Notes: a model not told the origin generated them from the sequence alone. Shown: positions 12,206 to 26,040, numbered from the stretch's first letter. The stretch: 64,000 bases of DNA from Dallia pectoralis (GCA_029465975.1 CM055744.1:8786553-8850552), one strand, 5' to 3'. A program made the numbers and translations.

Positions 12206-12295
12206 AATAATAATGATAAGTAAAACTCTAGATTTTTAATACAAATATTGAAAGGAACACAATTAGCTAGCTCAACATTTTTACGGTTTGTTAAG

Positions 12296-12682
12296 GTAGT
12301 AGTACACAGCATTGTACAATATCTTCAGTTTATTGGCAATTTCTTGAATGGAATAGCCTTAATTTCTCTGAACAAAAATTGAGTGAAGAGTTTCAGAAGA
12401 AAGTTCTTTGTTTCTTGCCAATATGAGCTTGTAATCAAATCCAAAATCGTTGATACTAAACTAGTCTAAGAATGACAGTTTTATCTGTATTAAGATAATA
12501 ACAAAAATATTTTCTAATGGTAAAATAGTGTGATTGCCATGAATACCAGCTACAATAGCCATTTACAACAATCATAATATGTACACTCCATTTCTGATAA
12601 AATTTTATTGGGAAAAAATTCAGCTTTTTTTAAACTTGGCAATTTTTAAGTGATCCCAAATTTTGAACAGAAGTGTATATCC
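12296..12682 (-). mobile_element. Non-autonomous Tc1-like element
   Basis: Recognisable phrases are TGGAATAGCCTTAATTTCTC, GTTTCAGAAGAAAGTTCTTT and the terminal GATCCCAAATTTTGAACAG followed by AAGTGTATA, the usual end of a widespread fish Tc1-like repeat. The part corresponding to transposase is short and degenerate, so this is a deletion derivative. Confidence 0.65.
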
Positions 12683-15600
12683 TAAATATTTATTAAATAA
12701 TGTATTTCCTATTCCTGTGGACTTATAATAACATATATATTTATGTATAATATATATATACTTGATCTGTTAGTGTCTAACTCGTACAGACAAATTCATC
12801 AATTTAATAGTAGCCCTAATAATAGTCAACTTGCGCAGTATAGATTGAGTTGGCCTGACTCAAAATAGGCCTGTGGTATTCATCATTTCGGGTCACTTAG
12901 TAACATGTCACTGTTTCCCATAGAACTTCTGTACCCCAACTCAATTCTACTAAGTATTTTTACATGCATTACTCATTTCCTCTGGATTCTGTCTGTATTA
13001 CAGACCCACACTGTTCTCATATATATTCTCTCTCTGCCGTGGGTGTATGGCAATAAAGGTTTTTTGTGCATAACTCCCGGGTACGTCATTAACAGATAAG
13101 CATGATGAGTGATTGTTCAGCGGATGTGCTGGATGCAGCAGATTTGTCATACATAACTGAATGATCTTTAAGGCAATCCTTTGATACAGAGTACAAGGGA
13201 GGGACGCATGTTCTGTCAGTAGGGACTGACATTCACTCATTTGATTGTGGTGTTGAAAACGCATCCGGCCATTGGTTGGCAGTTATGTGTTAATTATCGG
13301 TTGTGTGATGCATTGGCACAATAACCTGTTTTTGCATCAACATTTTGAAAATATGATTTCGCTCTAACCGATTAGTGTCTGCAGCGGGCTCGGATGACAG
13401 TGTAATGACACAGGCAGGCAGAGTGAGCTTGTGGTTTTCTGTGAACCCACCACCTTATGGCCCGTCGCTCATAGTAGGTTTGACTTTGCCAGAAAAACCA
13501 TGTCTAAGTGTTAAATGACACGTTTAAAGAGTTTTGTGATATTTGATGAGACAAAAAAACTAAGCTAATAAATTGATAAGTGACTGATGGTTTGAGCTGA
13601 CAAATAAATTGCTTACATTCACTTTATATAAATTTACTCTCTAATGACTAGCTCATTTTGTATTTACGTTTTAACAACAGTTTAAACAAATGTAAACTTT
13701 GCTTTTTTTCTGTAAGGAAACTTCAGGGTCTCTGTCATCTGATAGAACCATGGAACTCACAAGACACAGAGGTTGTGTAGTCAAAAGTAATATCCTTACC
13801 TTTGGACAGACCATACATAAAGCTAGGTTGGAATCATTAAGATACGGGCAGCACCAATCCATCACAGACTTAATGGTTCATAAATGGAAGAGTGATTAGT
13901 GAAGTTCTATATGGTGACAAAATCAATGATCCAAATTAACACGAGCATTGACAACTAGGGTTTTGGATCAATAAGACACCCATGCAAGAAATGCAAATTC
14001 TTGATTTTATTAGAAACATCCAAAACGATTCCACTCATTAGTCATTCTCCATGGGAAGATGTAGAGATGCTCATGTTGATTAAGATAAAACATTCTTTTT
14101 CAGATTTAAACTATTACTTAAATATTTATTTGTAGAACAATGGCTGATCCCATGGGTGGGTCCCTGGAGATGAGGATATGCAAAAAAGCGACTACTACAT
14201 TTAACAACAGTGACCTCTGGGATACAATAACACTCACTCACATAACCATGACTTGAAACAATGCAAAGCAAAGTGTGACCACACCCAGTGAACAAAATAC
14301 ACCCGCTAATATTCCAACTGAAACATGGTGTGTGTGATTGACCTGCTAATTCAGAGAGATATATATATAAAGCAAGTCAACTGTAAAACATTTTAAAAGG
14401 GGTTGTATTTCTCAAAGGCCAGTATTCCTTAACTCAAACTGAGAAATATTCAAATGGATTTATCATTATGCAGTGATGCAAAACGTTGATTAGGAAACCT
14501 AATGCCAGCCTAAACTATTGTCCAGCATAGGACAATGACAGCAATGGCTCTGCCTGCTAAATGTCGTTCCTTATGTAGGGGCCTTTTTACAGTTCAATGT
14601 ACAATTCAATGTGTTCTGGGTTCACAAATATTTAGCGAGAGATGTTCACAAAGTGTGTGTAATTTTATTCCGTGTCCTTGTGCAAAGTGCCACAGGAATA
14701 TATCACGCCTTTAGTTACTAGGGTTTATTAATTTTTTTGTATTTTTATTAAATACAATATATGGAATGCAATTTTCAGTAGTAGCAGTAGTATCTAAGAT
14801 TTACCAGAATGAGGACATTTGAAAGAATGCAGTGAGTTGAAATCATCGCCAAAGACAAATCCTTCAATGCAGGCTTTTCTGCAAACAATCACACATACTC
14901 TACGTGTCTACTACAGATCCTGCGGTATTCCTCTACCTCAGATGTCAGATGTCAGTAAATGCAAAAATCCTTCTAGTTTATGTGTTGCAAGGGTACTCTT
15001 TGGTAAAGCACTTCAGGATTCTTTGACAATCTATCATTTGGGAAAGGGTCATCGTTCTTTTGCATGAATTAAATCCTTATGAAAAATATGTTTTTTACAC
15101 ATATTTAATCAAATAATGTCATACACAACAGATTGAGTAATTCTTGATCAACCATGTTACAGAAAAGAAAAGGATTGTATGCAGGATACGTGAAAGGACA
15201 TACTTTGGAATTGCCACAATCCAATAAAAAATATTTTTCAATATAAAGCCTGGTCGTCTCATAGGTTAGTGGCTTTCCATCAGCAAGCAGAACCACAGTG
15301 TCAAATAGAAATTGGTAATGTGAATGATATGGAGAAGCATATAATTTAAATGTGTAAGCCTCAACTGAAACCCAAAGCAATAGGGAAGACCAGAATGTTT
15401 TAGTGATGATTTCAAAGTAACCCGACATCATTCTGCATCTCTGCTGGTCCACAACGTTGTAATTTCCACTGATAAAGCTATTACCAATTTCGTGCAGATA
15501 TTAATAGTATTCAATCGCCGTTGTAATAAATCTACAGTAAATGTCGTATTTATTTAGGACTACTGTAATAAATGTTTTGACCTGATGATTCTAGAAATGT

Positions 15601-16218
15601 ATTTTAGACCACAGTTTTGTCCGAAAATTGCTTCCATGCAATTGAACTTTGCACTGTACCAATAACACATAGACAATGACACTTTAAGAACAATGCTTAA
15701 GGACAGGACCAGATAACTAGTAGAAGATGACCCCACGTAATCAAATGTACATAACATAGGAGATTACATTACATGTTAGATATAAAATACCTGTAAAAAG
15801 GTTTTGGTTCATTATTGCTCAAATGTGACCTAGAACATTCCTATTTCCATCCTGTTCACTGGGAAATTAAAACATTGGCATATTGGGGTTACCATGTGGC
15901 CGGTTTCAAATATTTTTGCAGAGCTTTGTTTCATGCAAGCCGGAAACCAAATTCCAACCAATAAAAATGAGAATACAAAGATGTTTAGCATTCAGCAGTC
16001 TGAAAAGGACAATCTGTCACACGAACTGAAAAGAATGTTGTTGCCATGGAAGACCAAACCAAAGACATTCTAAAGGGCCGGTGGCTTTGAAAATGTTTTA
16101 ACCTTGTTATCCTTTCGGAGATGGATCATTATGTCCTACTTAAAATCCCTCAGTGTGACATCTGTTCACATTTACAGCAACATGGATCCTGTAAAACGAT
16201 AGATTTGTGCACAAGCAT
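12683..16218. other. Non-coding stretch, no gene recognised
   Basis: No exon is supported. The 115-codon minus-strand frame at 15105-15452 is the longest, but it has no motif I recognise. Short AT runs occur near 12731-12761 and 14360. Confidence 0.45.
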
Positions 16219-16650
16219 GGACACTGAAACATTATGACCACCCGACTTGTAAGCTGTTCACTTGTTGCCAAAACCGGATTGACCCACCGAGGCATGGACT
16301 CCCCTAAAGGTGTCCTAGGGTGTCTGGCACCAACACCTTAGCAGTCATTTTTTAACGTCCTGTAAGTTGCAAGGATAGACTTGTAAATTATTGCCCAGAG
16401 CATCACACCTCGTCCACTGGCTTGTCATCTTCCCACAGTACATCCTGGTGCCGTCACTTTCCCAGGTAAACAGTGCACAGGTACACAGCCGTCCACATGA
16501 CGTTAAAGAGAATGAGACTCATTGGACCAGACAATCTCCTTCCACTGCTCCAATGTGCAGTTCCAACGCTCCATAGTAGGCGCTTTTAATGGTGGACAGA
16601 GGTCAGCCCTGTACGCAGCAGGGTGCAATGCACTGTATGTTGTACAAGTT
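16219..16650 (-). mobile_element. Internally deleted Tc1-like transposon relic
   Basis: It begins at the terminal sequence CACTGAAACATTATGACCAC. It contains reverse-strand transposase phrases such as CTTCCCACAGTACATCCTGG, CATTGGACCAGACAATCTCC and GTAGGCGCTTTTAATGG. It is the same family as the elements at 30283, 38914 and 60384. Both a middle deletion and loss of the distal end are evident. It lies about 460 bp upstream of the first visible rims4 exon. Confidence 0.75.
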
Positions 16651-16689
16651 TGTATTCAACCAACGTCTTTTTACATCCTAGCTAACAGA

Positions 16690-16855
16690 GATGATTAATG
16701 TTCTGTCATTGCATCTGTTAATTGTTTGCATTTGTCCTTAATTGCTGTTGTATTTGTGAGTGGATGTTCCCTGGGCACACTTGCAAATGAGACTGCGGTC
16801 TCAAAGTGTCTCCATAAATAAATAAAAGTTCAATAAAAAATACAAAACAGTAAAC
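16690..16855 (+). mobile_element. LINE 3' tail fragment
   Basis: The stretch GAGTGGATGTTCCCTGGGC, GCGGTCTCAAAGTGTCTCC and ATAAATAAATAAAAGTTC closely parallels the 3' end of the LINE piece at 25010-25335 (AAGTTGATGTTCCCAGGGTC, GGTCTCAATGTGTCTACC, GGGATAAATAAAAGTT). It is a 5'-truncated copy, as LINE insertions usually are. Confidence 0.6.
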
Positions 16856-17112
16856 CGTCCGCCGTTCCTATAAGGAGTTGGGATTAGGAAAATGACATTT
16901 CTTTGGCCATCAAACGTAGGACATAGGACTATACACTTATTTAATGTTATATATAATACAAAACGTTTAAGATTGCACCGTTTTACACAGACTCTGATAA
17001 GTGTTATCTCATCTCGCTATCCTCAGGTCGCATTCAGTAACTGCACGGCTCTCTGGATTACAACATTTACTCAGTGACTAAAATGTCAATGCATTTCTTG
17101 TCTGGATTGCAG

Positions 17113-17251
17113 ATGCTGAGGGCAGAAGGCTTAAAGGGATCCAGAGAAGCACTGAGACCGGTCTAGCTGTAGAGATGCCCAGCCGAACAGTACGCCAAGC
17201 CAGCCACGAGTCCATCGAAGACAGCATGAACAGTTATGGCTCAGAGGGCAA
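17113..17251 (+). CDS. rims4: rims4, first visible coding exon (exon 2 of the expected gene)
   Basis: The exon lies between acceptor TGGATTGCAG and donor GTGAGTGGG and is 139 bp long, entering after one base and leaving after two bases of a codon. It encodes GRRLKGIQRSTETGLAVEMP and then QASHESIEDSMNSYGSEG, the conserved segment in front of the C2B domain of RIM proteins. Its wording matches RIMS4 better than RIMS1, RIMS2 or RIMS3 as I know those families. RIMS4 is a short, gamma-type RIM of about 269 residues containing only a C2B domain, acting at the presynaptic active zone. The five exons here supply about 237 residues, so only a first exon of about 30 residues is missing, probably upstream of the window. 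Confidence 0.93.
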
Positions 17252-18834
17252 GTGAGTGGGTGGCACCGGCCACAACCGGCCAGTACAACTTCATTCACTG
17301 TGGTTCTGTGTAGATCCGCAGACTCTGTGAGGTCCCTATCTCTGGAGAAAATGCTATAGCGTGATATGGCAAAATGTTTCAAATGTTATGCCGCAGACAT
17401 AGTTCATCGTTCTAGTCTTGAAACAGTGGGCTAGATACAAAGAGACAACAAAACCTTACACGCAGAAGGCTTTTGAACGGTAGCCTTTTTGGTGATTGTG
17501 TTGATGATCTTCCAGCGTTACTTCTTTGACATGGTTCTGGTCTGTACGTATACATAATGTCATACATTTTACTCCCACAAGCAGGACAGAGAGGTCCCCT
17601 CACTCACAGCTGCTACAGCCACCCGGACAACGCTTCTAAGATAGCTGACAAATATGAACTATTAAACACAACCCATTACACCAGAGACGAGGAATCGCAT
17701 TAAACGGCGAATAGACAGCCGCTGTCAGATCACCTAATTCCATTTCCACAAAAATAATGATTATGCCCCTAATTTGTTTAATTGTAATATTTCCAAAAAT
17801 AATAAAGACAAAGGTTTCCAATGGCTTATGGCCCCTGGATTACAGTCTACAGATAATTAGCCCATTTGACAAAAGGCGTTTTTGTTCCCCCTAATGAGCT
17901 AGAGGGAAGCTTTTTAATTTAACTGAAGAAGCCCGTGCAACTTCTGTTGACCAGAGGAAATTCTGCGTTTTAGAATGCACTTCTCTCTGCAGCCAAATTT
18001 ATTATGGTGAATAAATGATGTACACCAGTGTTATATCACTATAACTGCATACATTCTGGACATAATGCACCTAAAAGAAACAACTTGAATTCCATCTACC
18101 CAATTCTGCATTCTTGACTCCCAACCAAACTATAAACAACTGTATGACTTGATATGCCATCATTTTCTATAAACAGGAGTTCACATTTTGACCAGTGACC
18201 ATGTGCTTGAATACCCGACAAACGCATTACCTCCTTTCAAAGTCTGTCCATTTGTGTGAAGATCAATACAATTTCATTCACACCTATACACTAGTTTTTT
18301 TACCATGCCGTAAATTACATACAGTATTTTTATGTATGAAAGGTAGAAATAGGAACTGCGACAACCAGGCTAAAACATCGGCCTAGTGAATTATATCAAA
18401 TAGTGAAATAATGTGATTTATAGTGCATTGATTTGGATTAGTATGAATAAGGAAATAATGTGAATTGTACCAAATCGGTTTGGCTTTTGAGGAATAGAGC
18501 CGAGATGTGGTGGCTGCATTGTTTTTTCACAACTCTGACGCAGGAAGCTCCCAGGGATGAACCAATAATACATTTTCAAAGCCCAGATTTTTTTCATTTC
18601 AGGACAGAGAAAGTAAAAAAAAATACTATTATGTTGTAGGTATATGCTTTGGCTGTACCAGCGGTAGACATTTTTCCTTTTGCTTGCTGCAAACAGAATA
18701 TTCATGGTACCCGTCAAGATCCGTACATGTTGGGCTATGCTTCTAACGGGCTGCATTTAAAGCACCGCATCTCATGTTTCCTGTCTACCTGTCTGAGTAG
18801 AATGTGCATGTCACAAATATTGGTGTAAAAATTT
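17252..18834 (+). other. rims4: rims4 intron, unremarkable part
   Basis: This is the start of an 11.4-kb intron. No additional exon or repeat family was recognised in this piece. Confidence 0.5.
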
Positions 18835-19596
18835 ATAGAACCGGTCAAGCTTTTGGAATACCTTCATGTTCCCAGTTTTAATTAAAATATACTCAGTTTC
18901 ATATTTTTGCTTACTATGAAATCAAACCATGAAATAGATAAACAATTTGGAGACAAAGAAGACATTGTTATGTTTTAAGAAATGTTAATGATATTTTTTC
19001 GACTCTTTGATCTGAATTGAATGTTTGTATGTTTGAGACATAGCAGCTGTATATGATGGTAATCGAATACAGTTTGGATAGTTTTTTCGAAAACGTTTGC
19101 AGAAGTTCACACTGTCCTGAGAAATGAATGTTACATCCAACACCTTCATTTCCAAGAAACTGTAGGTATTGTGCAATGATGTGTACTACTCCCTCAAACA
19201 GAGCACTGGCTGAATCGGAGTGGGAGGCCCCGGCTCACAACTGAGCAAGAGGACAGTGTCTAGTTGGAGAAACAGATGCCTCACATGTCCTCAACTGGCA
19301 GCTTCATTAAATTGCACCCGGAAAAAAACAGCCTTATCATTTACAGCAAAAGGGGGGAACTTTAGGCTAACTACCAAAAAAAGCAATATTTCATACTGGG
19401 CAATAAAAATAAAATATATAGATGGGCAAATGAAGACAGACACTAGACAGAGGAAGTGTTATGGACAGACACATCTAAGTTTGTTTGATGAAAGTAGAGT
19501 TTAAATGGCAGACTGATTAACCCTGTCAATGACTACACTTCCAATTAATGTTGCTATATTGTCTGTGCAACCCCAAACGTTTGAACAGTAGTGGAA
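18835..19596 (+). mobile_element. Tc1-like transposon relic in rims4 intron
   Basis: The central part (19200-19480) keeps transposase phrases on the plus strand: GGGAGGCCCCGGCTCACAAC, TGAGCAAGAGGACAGTGTC, CCTCAACTGGCAGCTTCATT and GACACTAGACAGAGGAAGTG. The 3' end is CCCCAAACGTTTGAACAGTA and the 5' end resembles its complement (CCGGTCAAGCTTTTGGAATA). Large deletions and stops mean no transposase is made. Confidence 0.75.
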
Positions 19597-21464
19597 TTCC
19601 CATTTGTATTATTTAAACATTTTTTCAGTATTGGTCAGTCTGAACTCAAACTGCCTCTGCAAAGCTTTTTGTATTTCATTTTGCTGTTTTTCTGCAAGAG
19701 AAAAGAGAATGTAAATATGAATGAGATGAAAGAGACGCCGCTGTGGGACTGCAGTGGGCTTTTGATGTACCATACAAAACATGAAGATTAGCAGGCTCAG
19801 AAGAGCACCTATGGAAGCTTGTGGCACAGCATCTTATAAATAGAACAGTGCCTGGACACATTACACAGTACAAGAAAAGGAGAACACTGTGTTTGCTGTG
19901 TATGGTATAGTGGGCCTGGTTGAGCACACTATGGCACAGTCATTGTGCCATTTTAATGTTGCATGCCCACAGTAGTGTTACGTAACATCTGTGGCAACAC
20001 CGCCAGAGGAAAAAGCATCAGGAGAAGAAATCAACCTCATTGAAGCTGGATTACGGGGAATTTAACATTCAGGGGATTACACATTTGGCACAGAATTTAA
20101 TTTACCATATTTCATTGGATCATATGAATCTCAGGAATACATAACAAATAATGCATCTTCACATGAACAGCCATCAAAACACTTCGGGTCGCCAGCAGGG
20201 AATCTTTTTTTGGGGGGGGGATTTATCCATGAAAGCTCCCACTTGGAGGCAAAGAAATAGAGGTGCAATGTCTAGGTATGTTATGTAATCCAAACAAGAC
20301 ATCATCCCGATAAATCCTCTTGAGAAAATATATTTGAGTTCAAAAAGGCAAATCATGCTGAGCACGTACAAAAGCTCACACTATTCCATTAGTGTTGTTT
20401 CTTTCTTTTTTTCACGTTAATTTTACCTGAAAACATGGTTAGGTGTTGATTACATAGGCAGACGCTCTTACACAGTATTTGAGCCTAATCAACAGTGTGT
20501 GTCAATTACATTCTGATCCATGCAGGTCTATCCAGTTGAGGATCTAAGTTTTATATATTTTTGGTATAGTCTCTTAGATGACATAGAGGTATTCAAACTA
20601 GCTGTTAATTATGCTTTTTTGACACTCTAACCATAAGCTATATAGGGATAGAGGGCAAAGATGTTGTAAGGGTGAGAGGATCAAAGAGAGATGAGAGAGG
20701 TATGTGGATTGCTTTATTTGAAATGCTATTCAAAATAGGCAGCACAAGGTTGTAATTATTCCTGAAACATATCGGCGACTGATGTACAGTCCAACATAAG
20801 ACACAGATGACTGGTTTTGACCATAATATGATTATCTGTAAAATACTCACTATACTGCACAAAAAACTGAGCTTGAGCTTCCCTTGCATATTAAGACAAG
20901 CAAAGTTATTCAATCTGATGATTGGGAGGGTTACTGAATTGGGTACAGGACCATCACTCAGGCATGTAAACAGACTTGTTTGTCAAGTAGGAATGAAACT
21001 GTTTGTCTTCACAACATGCCTATTCGAATATAAAGTGCATTAGGGACGTAGGGGTTATCATTTCTATTTGTCATAGCTAAAAGAGTAATTTAAACAGGAA
21101 AGTGGGCGGTGCTTAGGAGTATTCGGGTCAGGTTGAATTTTATTACTCTGCCTGTTGCTCACAATGGGCATTTGCCCTTAAGAGCTATCTGATGACGAGG
21201 CATTGAACCTGAGTGGAGAACAATGACAGGAGATAGATTAGTCTTGGTTCAGAGATCTCCCAAGGTACTGCCTGTCCAAATGTGTGGTGGCTGGTTAAGA
21301 CTGTCCCCAAAGTGCTTTAAATATAGATCAGCAACTAACCAGAAAGGGGAAAAATGGGAATTGGAATTGAGGGCAAAATTCTAACAGAGGGAGGAAATTC
21401 ATTATACGCCTTCAACACCTATTTTCAGCCTAATGAGAACGGACCCAATACAAACAAGGAGATG
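19597..21464 (+). other. rims4: rims4 intron, no recognised feature
   Basis: No exon or repeat family was recognised. A G run (GGGGGGGG) at about 20212 is the only notable local composition. Confidence 0.45.
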
Positions 21465-21564
21465 AGAGAGAAAGGCAGAGATAGAGAGAGGGGCAGAGAG
21501 AGAGAGAGGCAGAGAGAGAGAGGGGCAGAGAGAGAGATAGAGGCAGGGAGACAGAGAGAGAGGC

Positions 21565-21611
<47 letters not shown>

Positions 21612-21831
21612 GAGGCAGAGAGAGAGAGGGGCAGAGAGAGTGAGTGAGAGAGGCAGGGAGAGAGAGAAGGGCAGAGAGAGTGAGAGAGGCAGGGAGAGAG
21701 AGAGGCAGGGAGAGAGAGGCAAAGAGAGAGAGAGAAGCAGGGAGAGAGAGGCAGGGAGAGAGAGAGGCAGGGAGAGAGGCAGAGAGAGAATGAGACACAG
21801 AGAGAGAGAGAGTGAGGCAGAGAGAGAGAGG

Positions 21832-21889
<58 letters not shown>

Positions 21890-21945
21890 CAGGGAGAGAG
21901 GCAGAGGGAGAATGAGGCAGAGAGAGAGAGATAGAGAGAGCTCAT
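21465..21945 (+). repeat. GA-rich microsatellite with GAGAGAGGCAGG variants
   Basis: About 480 bp of almost pure purine on the plus strand consists of GA runs with interspersed GGCAGG and GGGGCAGAGA units. Several frames are open on both strands (Arg/Glu-rich or Ser/Leu-rich) only because of the two-base periodicity. Such polypurine tracts can form triplex DNA, which is general knowledge and not shown here. Confidence 0.95.
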
Positions 21946-24199
21946 CCGCTCCCTTTGCATTTATTTCAGTTGGGGAGGAAATGCTGCCAAAAATCACACA
22001 TCAACTAATTCCCTTAATTCTGCCTCCAGGCTGGTGGTTCAGCTGCTCCTTTGTGCTGGCGTGTGGCCAGAGGACCACTCTGTGTTCCGCTTCCTGCCAT
22101 AGGCAGGCCGTCCAAACGTTACCCTCATTGTCAGACACCATTAGGCCAAAGCGGCAGCTATTATGTAAGACCAGTGAGTTGCACCAATACAGTGCATATA
22201 CTGTTTAGCTGCTGAACCATCTACGTTCCCCCATCAGACATGCAGTACATCTATCCAAACTTCCAAATACAATTACAGAATGTCATTAATATGGAGAAGA
22301 ATAGACACGTGGCAATGATGTATGCTGAAATTGAATACTAAACCTGTTGTGAACTTTCCCATAATTACACATTTGCGTCCTCAGGTTACTGGGCCTACTA
22401 TATGATAAGTGCTGGTCCTCTATGAAATGGTTCACCAACAATAGCTGACAAGAGATTTCCTATAATTTCACATGGAAAATAAGAGGTTTTGTTGAAATCA
22501 TTTTTGCATTATTTCTGCGTTCCGATTTTTTTTAAATTTCATCCAGATATCAAACAGTACATTGCCAGTACAAAAAGTGTTAAAGGGACATGAACAACTG
22601 TTCAACACTGCATCTTTCTCACATGGAAAATTACAATGGCGTTCATCAATAAGACAATGGGCACGGCTGTGGATGACATCAATAAAACAGATAACTTACT
22701 CCCAATGAGAATAGGGCTGTGCTGATTGATAGTCGCCATTTCATAATTTGATGGCATTACTGTATCTTTATTGAGACAGTATCTGTAGAGCACAATAAGA
22801 AATGACTCATCTGTAGCCAAATGTAAGGTTTTAAATTATATTTTAGGACCACATTCTGTGGGATGATACATTTGAGTGATGCTATTATTCATTTTTGTGT
22901 CACGTCCTGATCTAGTTCACCTGTCTCAATCTAGTTCACCTGTCTTGATCTATTCAAATAATATCCTTTGTCCTCTATATAACATTTTTACATTTAAATG
23001 TATAAAAAAAACTATTGGTCTTGAAGTTCTATCCAGGTCTTTTTTTAAATAACGAAAACACAACCACGTACGCCTCCAGGTAATTAAAGAATTTAGATTC
23101 AACTAGGTTCATTTCGTGTAATAATAACATCTAAAACATCATACTTTAGTCCTCAGTTTCACATTTCCATCACAGTGTCTTTTATGTGATCACTAGGAGT
23201 ATAGTCTTATACCAATAACGTGAGGTAACTTCAAGCAAAGTGATGTATAACAAAAAAGATGTATCGTTGAAATGTTGCTGAAACGTCTGGATTTTGAATG
23301 TACCGGCTCATTGTGAGAGTTGATCACCAATACAGCTGGCTATGGTGCTAAAAAAGTCATCAGAAACATCAGCCACCTGTGCTTTATCAAAGGTGACAGT
23401 ACCATTGATTTTCAGTCCAATCTTGTTTGGCTTGTTGCAAGTGGCTTTCTGTGGTCTTCATCACAGCTTGTCCACAGCACTGAGAAATGTGCCTTGGAAC
23501 AGATCCTATGCGCTGTCAACTACTGCACTTTCCATAAGAGGAAATGGAAGCATTTTAGAACATAGGTTATATAAAACAATCTATACATACTCTAAAAACA
23601 ACATGACAACATCCTATCTGCTCTTATTTTTCAAGCATTTGGTATGTAATTTTTGTTGTCAACTTAAAAAAAATACGACATGCTTACCTTTTGTCATAAT
23701 ATGTTGCAAGAAAAACTTACAAAAAAACAATGCTCAGAAAAATACATTCATTGATTGATCAGTTAATTGCATCAGTAATAGAAATGACACAAGTTCTGTA
23801 AATGACAAGTTCTGTTCAGCTTCTAACACATTTCTTTTGTGGAGTCCGGCTGTTGAGCGGCCAAGGAGAAGCCTGCAGCCCGTCTCAGACAATTTTTTTT
23901 AATTGCCTATTGACAGTTTTTTTTACCAGGTGAATTGAGTGCGAACATATTCTCAGTCATAGCAATTACCTACAATTAAGATGAATTAGGGTGTCACCCG
24001 AAACAGAAACCGGGTGCACACAACCACTTGGGACATATGGTTGATCAATACATAACTAGAGATGTTGTTTACTTCGGCATCAAATGTGGACCAGGACCTG
24101 TAACCAATAAAGAAATAATCCAATATTTCAAAAGATTTGAATAACATATTCAACAGACAAAAATGTCAACCTGAGAAGGTTTCCTGAGCCTTCAGTCTC
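21946..24199 (+). other. rims4: rims4 intron, no recognised gene
   Basis: AT-rich intronic DNA. A short duplicated phrase (CTAGTTCACCTGTCTCAAT and variant) occurs near 22912-22955. The stretch 23300-23560 has a relatively open plus-strand frame, but no motif that I can assign. Confidence 0.45.
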
Positions 24200-24830
24200 T
24201 CAATCTGGTTCAGTACACATCACCACAAAGACATGACAATAAAAAAGGCTGTGAACACAGCAGATATCTAGTCAGCACAGTGCTTAAGGGTGAAGGCAGA
24301 GACTCCATCAGGACCAGCTGCCTTCCTTGGGTTTTGACTCTTGAAAAGTCTCTTTCAATACTGGAGACGTTCCTCTCCAGTATAGAAAGTCTCATTATAG
24401 CTCCAGGTAAGGTGTTGATTGATGCCATTGTAGTCTCAGGGGAGGTGTCAATTGGGATGGTTGGCTGTGGGCGAGCCCTGGTGATCCCCCTCCAGACTGA
24501 AGCGGTGTCATTCGCTGAGAGCTGTTGTTTCAGTTTGTCACCATGCAAGCCCTTGGCCTCCTAATTTGCCTTTGAGAAGTTGTTCTTATCCTCTCTAGGA
24601 GTAGGTCCCTGTTTCCCCTTCTGAAAGCCGCCCAGCGTTTTTCGTTGTTATAGCGTACCCTGGTTTGAGTCGAAATGCAACTATCCTCACAGAAGCCGAT
24701 ATATGAGGTCACAGCATCAGTACATTCATCAGAATTATCTTAGGCCGCCCTGAATATGTCCCAATCAGTACAGTCCAGACAATCACAGAGAGTCTCTTTG
24801 GCTTTACTGCTCCAGTTTTTTTTACTTGTT
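24200..24830 (-). mobile_element. LINE reverse-transcriptase fragment (5' part of pol)
   Basis: Minus-strand frames read SYIGFCEDSCISTQTRV and then DKLKQQLSANDTASVWRGIT, the region just upstream of the catalytic blocks in a family of fish non-LTR retrotransposons. Downstream is a proline-rich stretch ending near 24210. Stops and a frameshift separate the pieces. The insertion is within the rims4 intron and opposite to the gene. Confidence 0.7.
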
Positions 24831-24929
24831 ACAACAGGCTAATGTTTGCCCGTAAGATGGAAATTGGTGGACCATCATGTGGTCTAGGAGGCCCAGTGTA
24901 GCACTGGCCTCAGCTTGGTAAGCATGCGT

Positions 24930-25000
24930 TGTTTTGGCTCCATGCCACGCCGTATTGGCTCCATGCCACGCCATAATTGGCTCCATGCCACTGCATGTTT
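24930..25000 (+). repeat. Short tandem repeat, about 21 bp x 3
   Basis: The phrase TTGGCTCCATGCCACGCC is repeated three times with small changes between 24930 and 25000. Confidence 0.7.
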
Positions 25001-25009
25001 TTGGTTTTA

Positions 25010-25335
25010 TAACTATCTTACTTAGCGAACACAATCTATTGTGCCAGATAGAGTTAGTTATAATAATCTTGATGTAGACAGAGGTGTACTTCAGGGATAC
25101 ATCCTAGGACCTGTTCCCTTGACTGTATACATTAATGAAATAAAAAAAATGTGGTTAGCCTTTTATAGTGAGGATTGTATTTGTTTTAATTGACTGAGAT
25201 GGTTAAGGTCAAAGCGTATGTTAATTGTATGTATTTGTACTTAATTGTTGTTGTATTTGTAAGTTGATGTTCCCAGGGTCTTGGTCTCAATGTGTCTACC
25301 GGGATAAATAAAAGTTAAAAGAAATACAAAAGTAA
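25010..25335 (+). mobile_element. LINE 3' fragment
   Basis: The plus strand reads DVDRGVLQGYILGPVPLTVYINEI, a decayed version of the GVPQGS-LGPLLFxLYIND block of non-LTR reverse transcriptase. It is followed shortly by a 3' tail ending in GGGATAAATAAAAGTT. Much of the RT palm, including a clean YADD, is lost. It is related to the tail at 16690-16855. Confidence 0.65.
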
Positions 25336-26040
25336 AAAAAAATACAACCCAATTTCACCCAGAAAACTGCCAGTCACTGGACCGTTAACGAGCAGTTGAA
25401 AAGGTGTTCCTGTGTGTCAGGCTACTGTGGCATAATTGAATTTGACCAAGTGGATTGTTCCAAGCTTTTCTAATTATTCATCTATTTTGGGTTGTCACTT
25501 CGTACCACCATAGGGCAGTTTCACTAGGGGTTAGGGCCATGTGTTGTGTCAGGTTTCTAAGGTCACAGGAAACAGCTAATTAACCCAATTGTATATCTAT
25601 GACTGGACTTTACTTAATTAGCATGTCAAAAACAAATTTCCACCAGTCATGCATCAAATTATGCACTAGCCACTATGACTATGTTAATAAGACATTGAGT
25701 CAAACAGCTTCTTTTTGATCATGGTTTAATCCAATTCTCAGTGTCTACTTGGACATGAATGAGCCACCCACCTCCTCTTCTATTTCTGTCTTTTTGAATA
25801 ATCAAGACATTTCCACTTCAATTTTGAAGTCTTAGATGGAAGAATCTCTGTAAAATATGAAACTCATGCATGGCACTTTCTGGCAAACAAGCAGAGCTCA
25901 TCAAATGCAAAAGTCCTGACATTAAGATTCAGGAAGATCTGATTTGGCGGAAACAAATTATAACTATTAGCCGTTGGCCTTCTGTGAGAAAATAAATCCT
26001 CCACAATGTTGTATTAAACTGAATGATGAAGACAATTAAC
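25336..26040 (+). other. rims4: rims4 intron, no recognised feature
   Basis: AT-rich intronic DNA between the LINE fragment and the hAT-like element. Nothing further was recognised. Confidence 0.45.

Noticed and set aside
15105..15452. 115-codon minus-strand frame
   Set aside because: No recognisable domain; low-confidence random frame without splice signals or context.
21354..21997. Arg/Glu-rich and Ser/Leu-rich frames
   Set aside because: Products of the GA/TC microsatellite; no unique conserved part.
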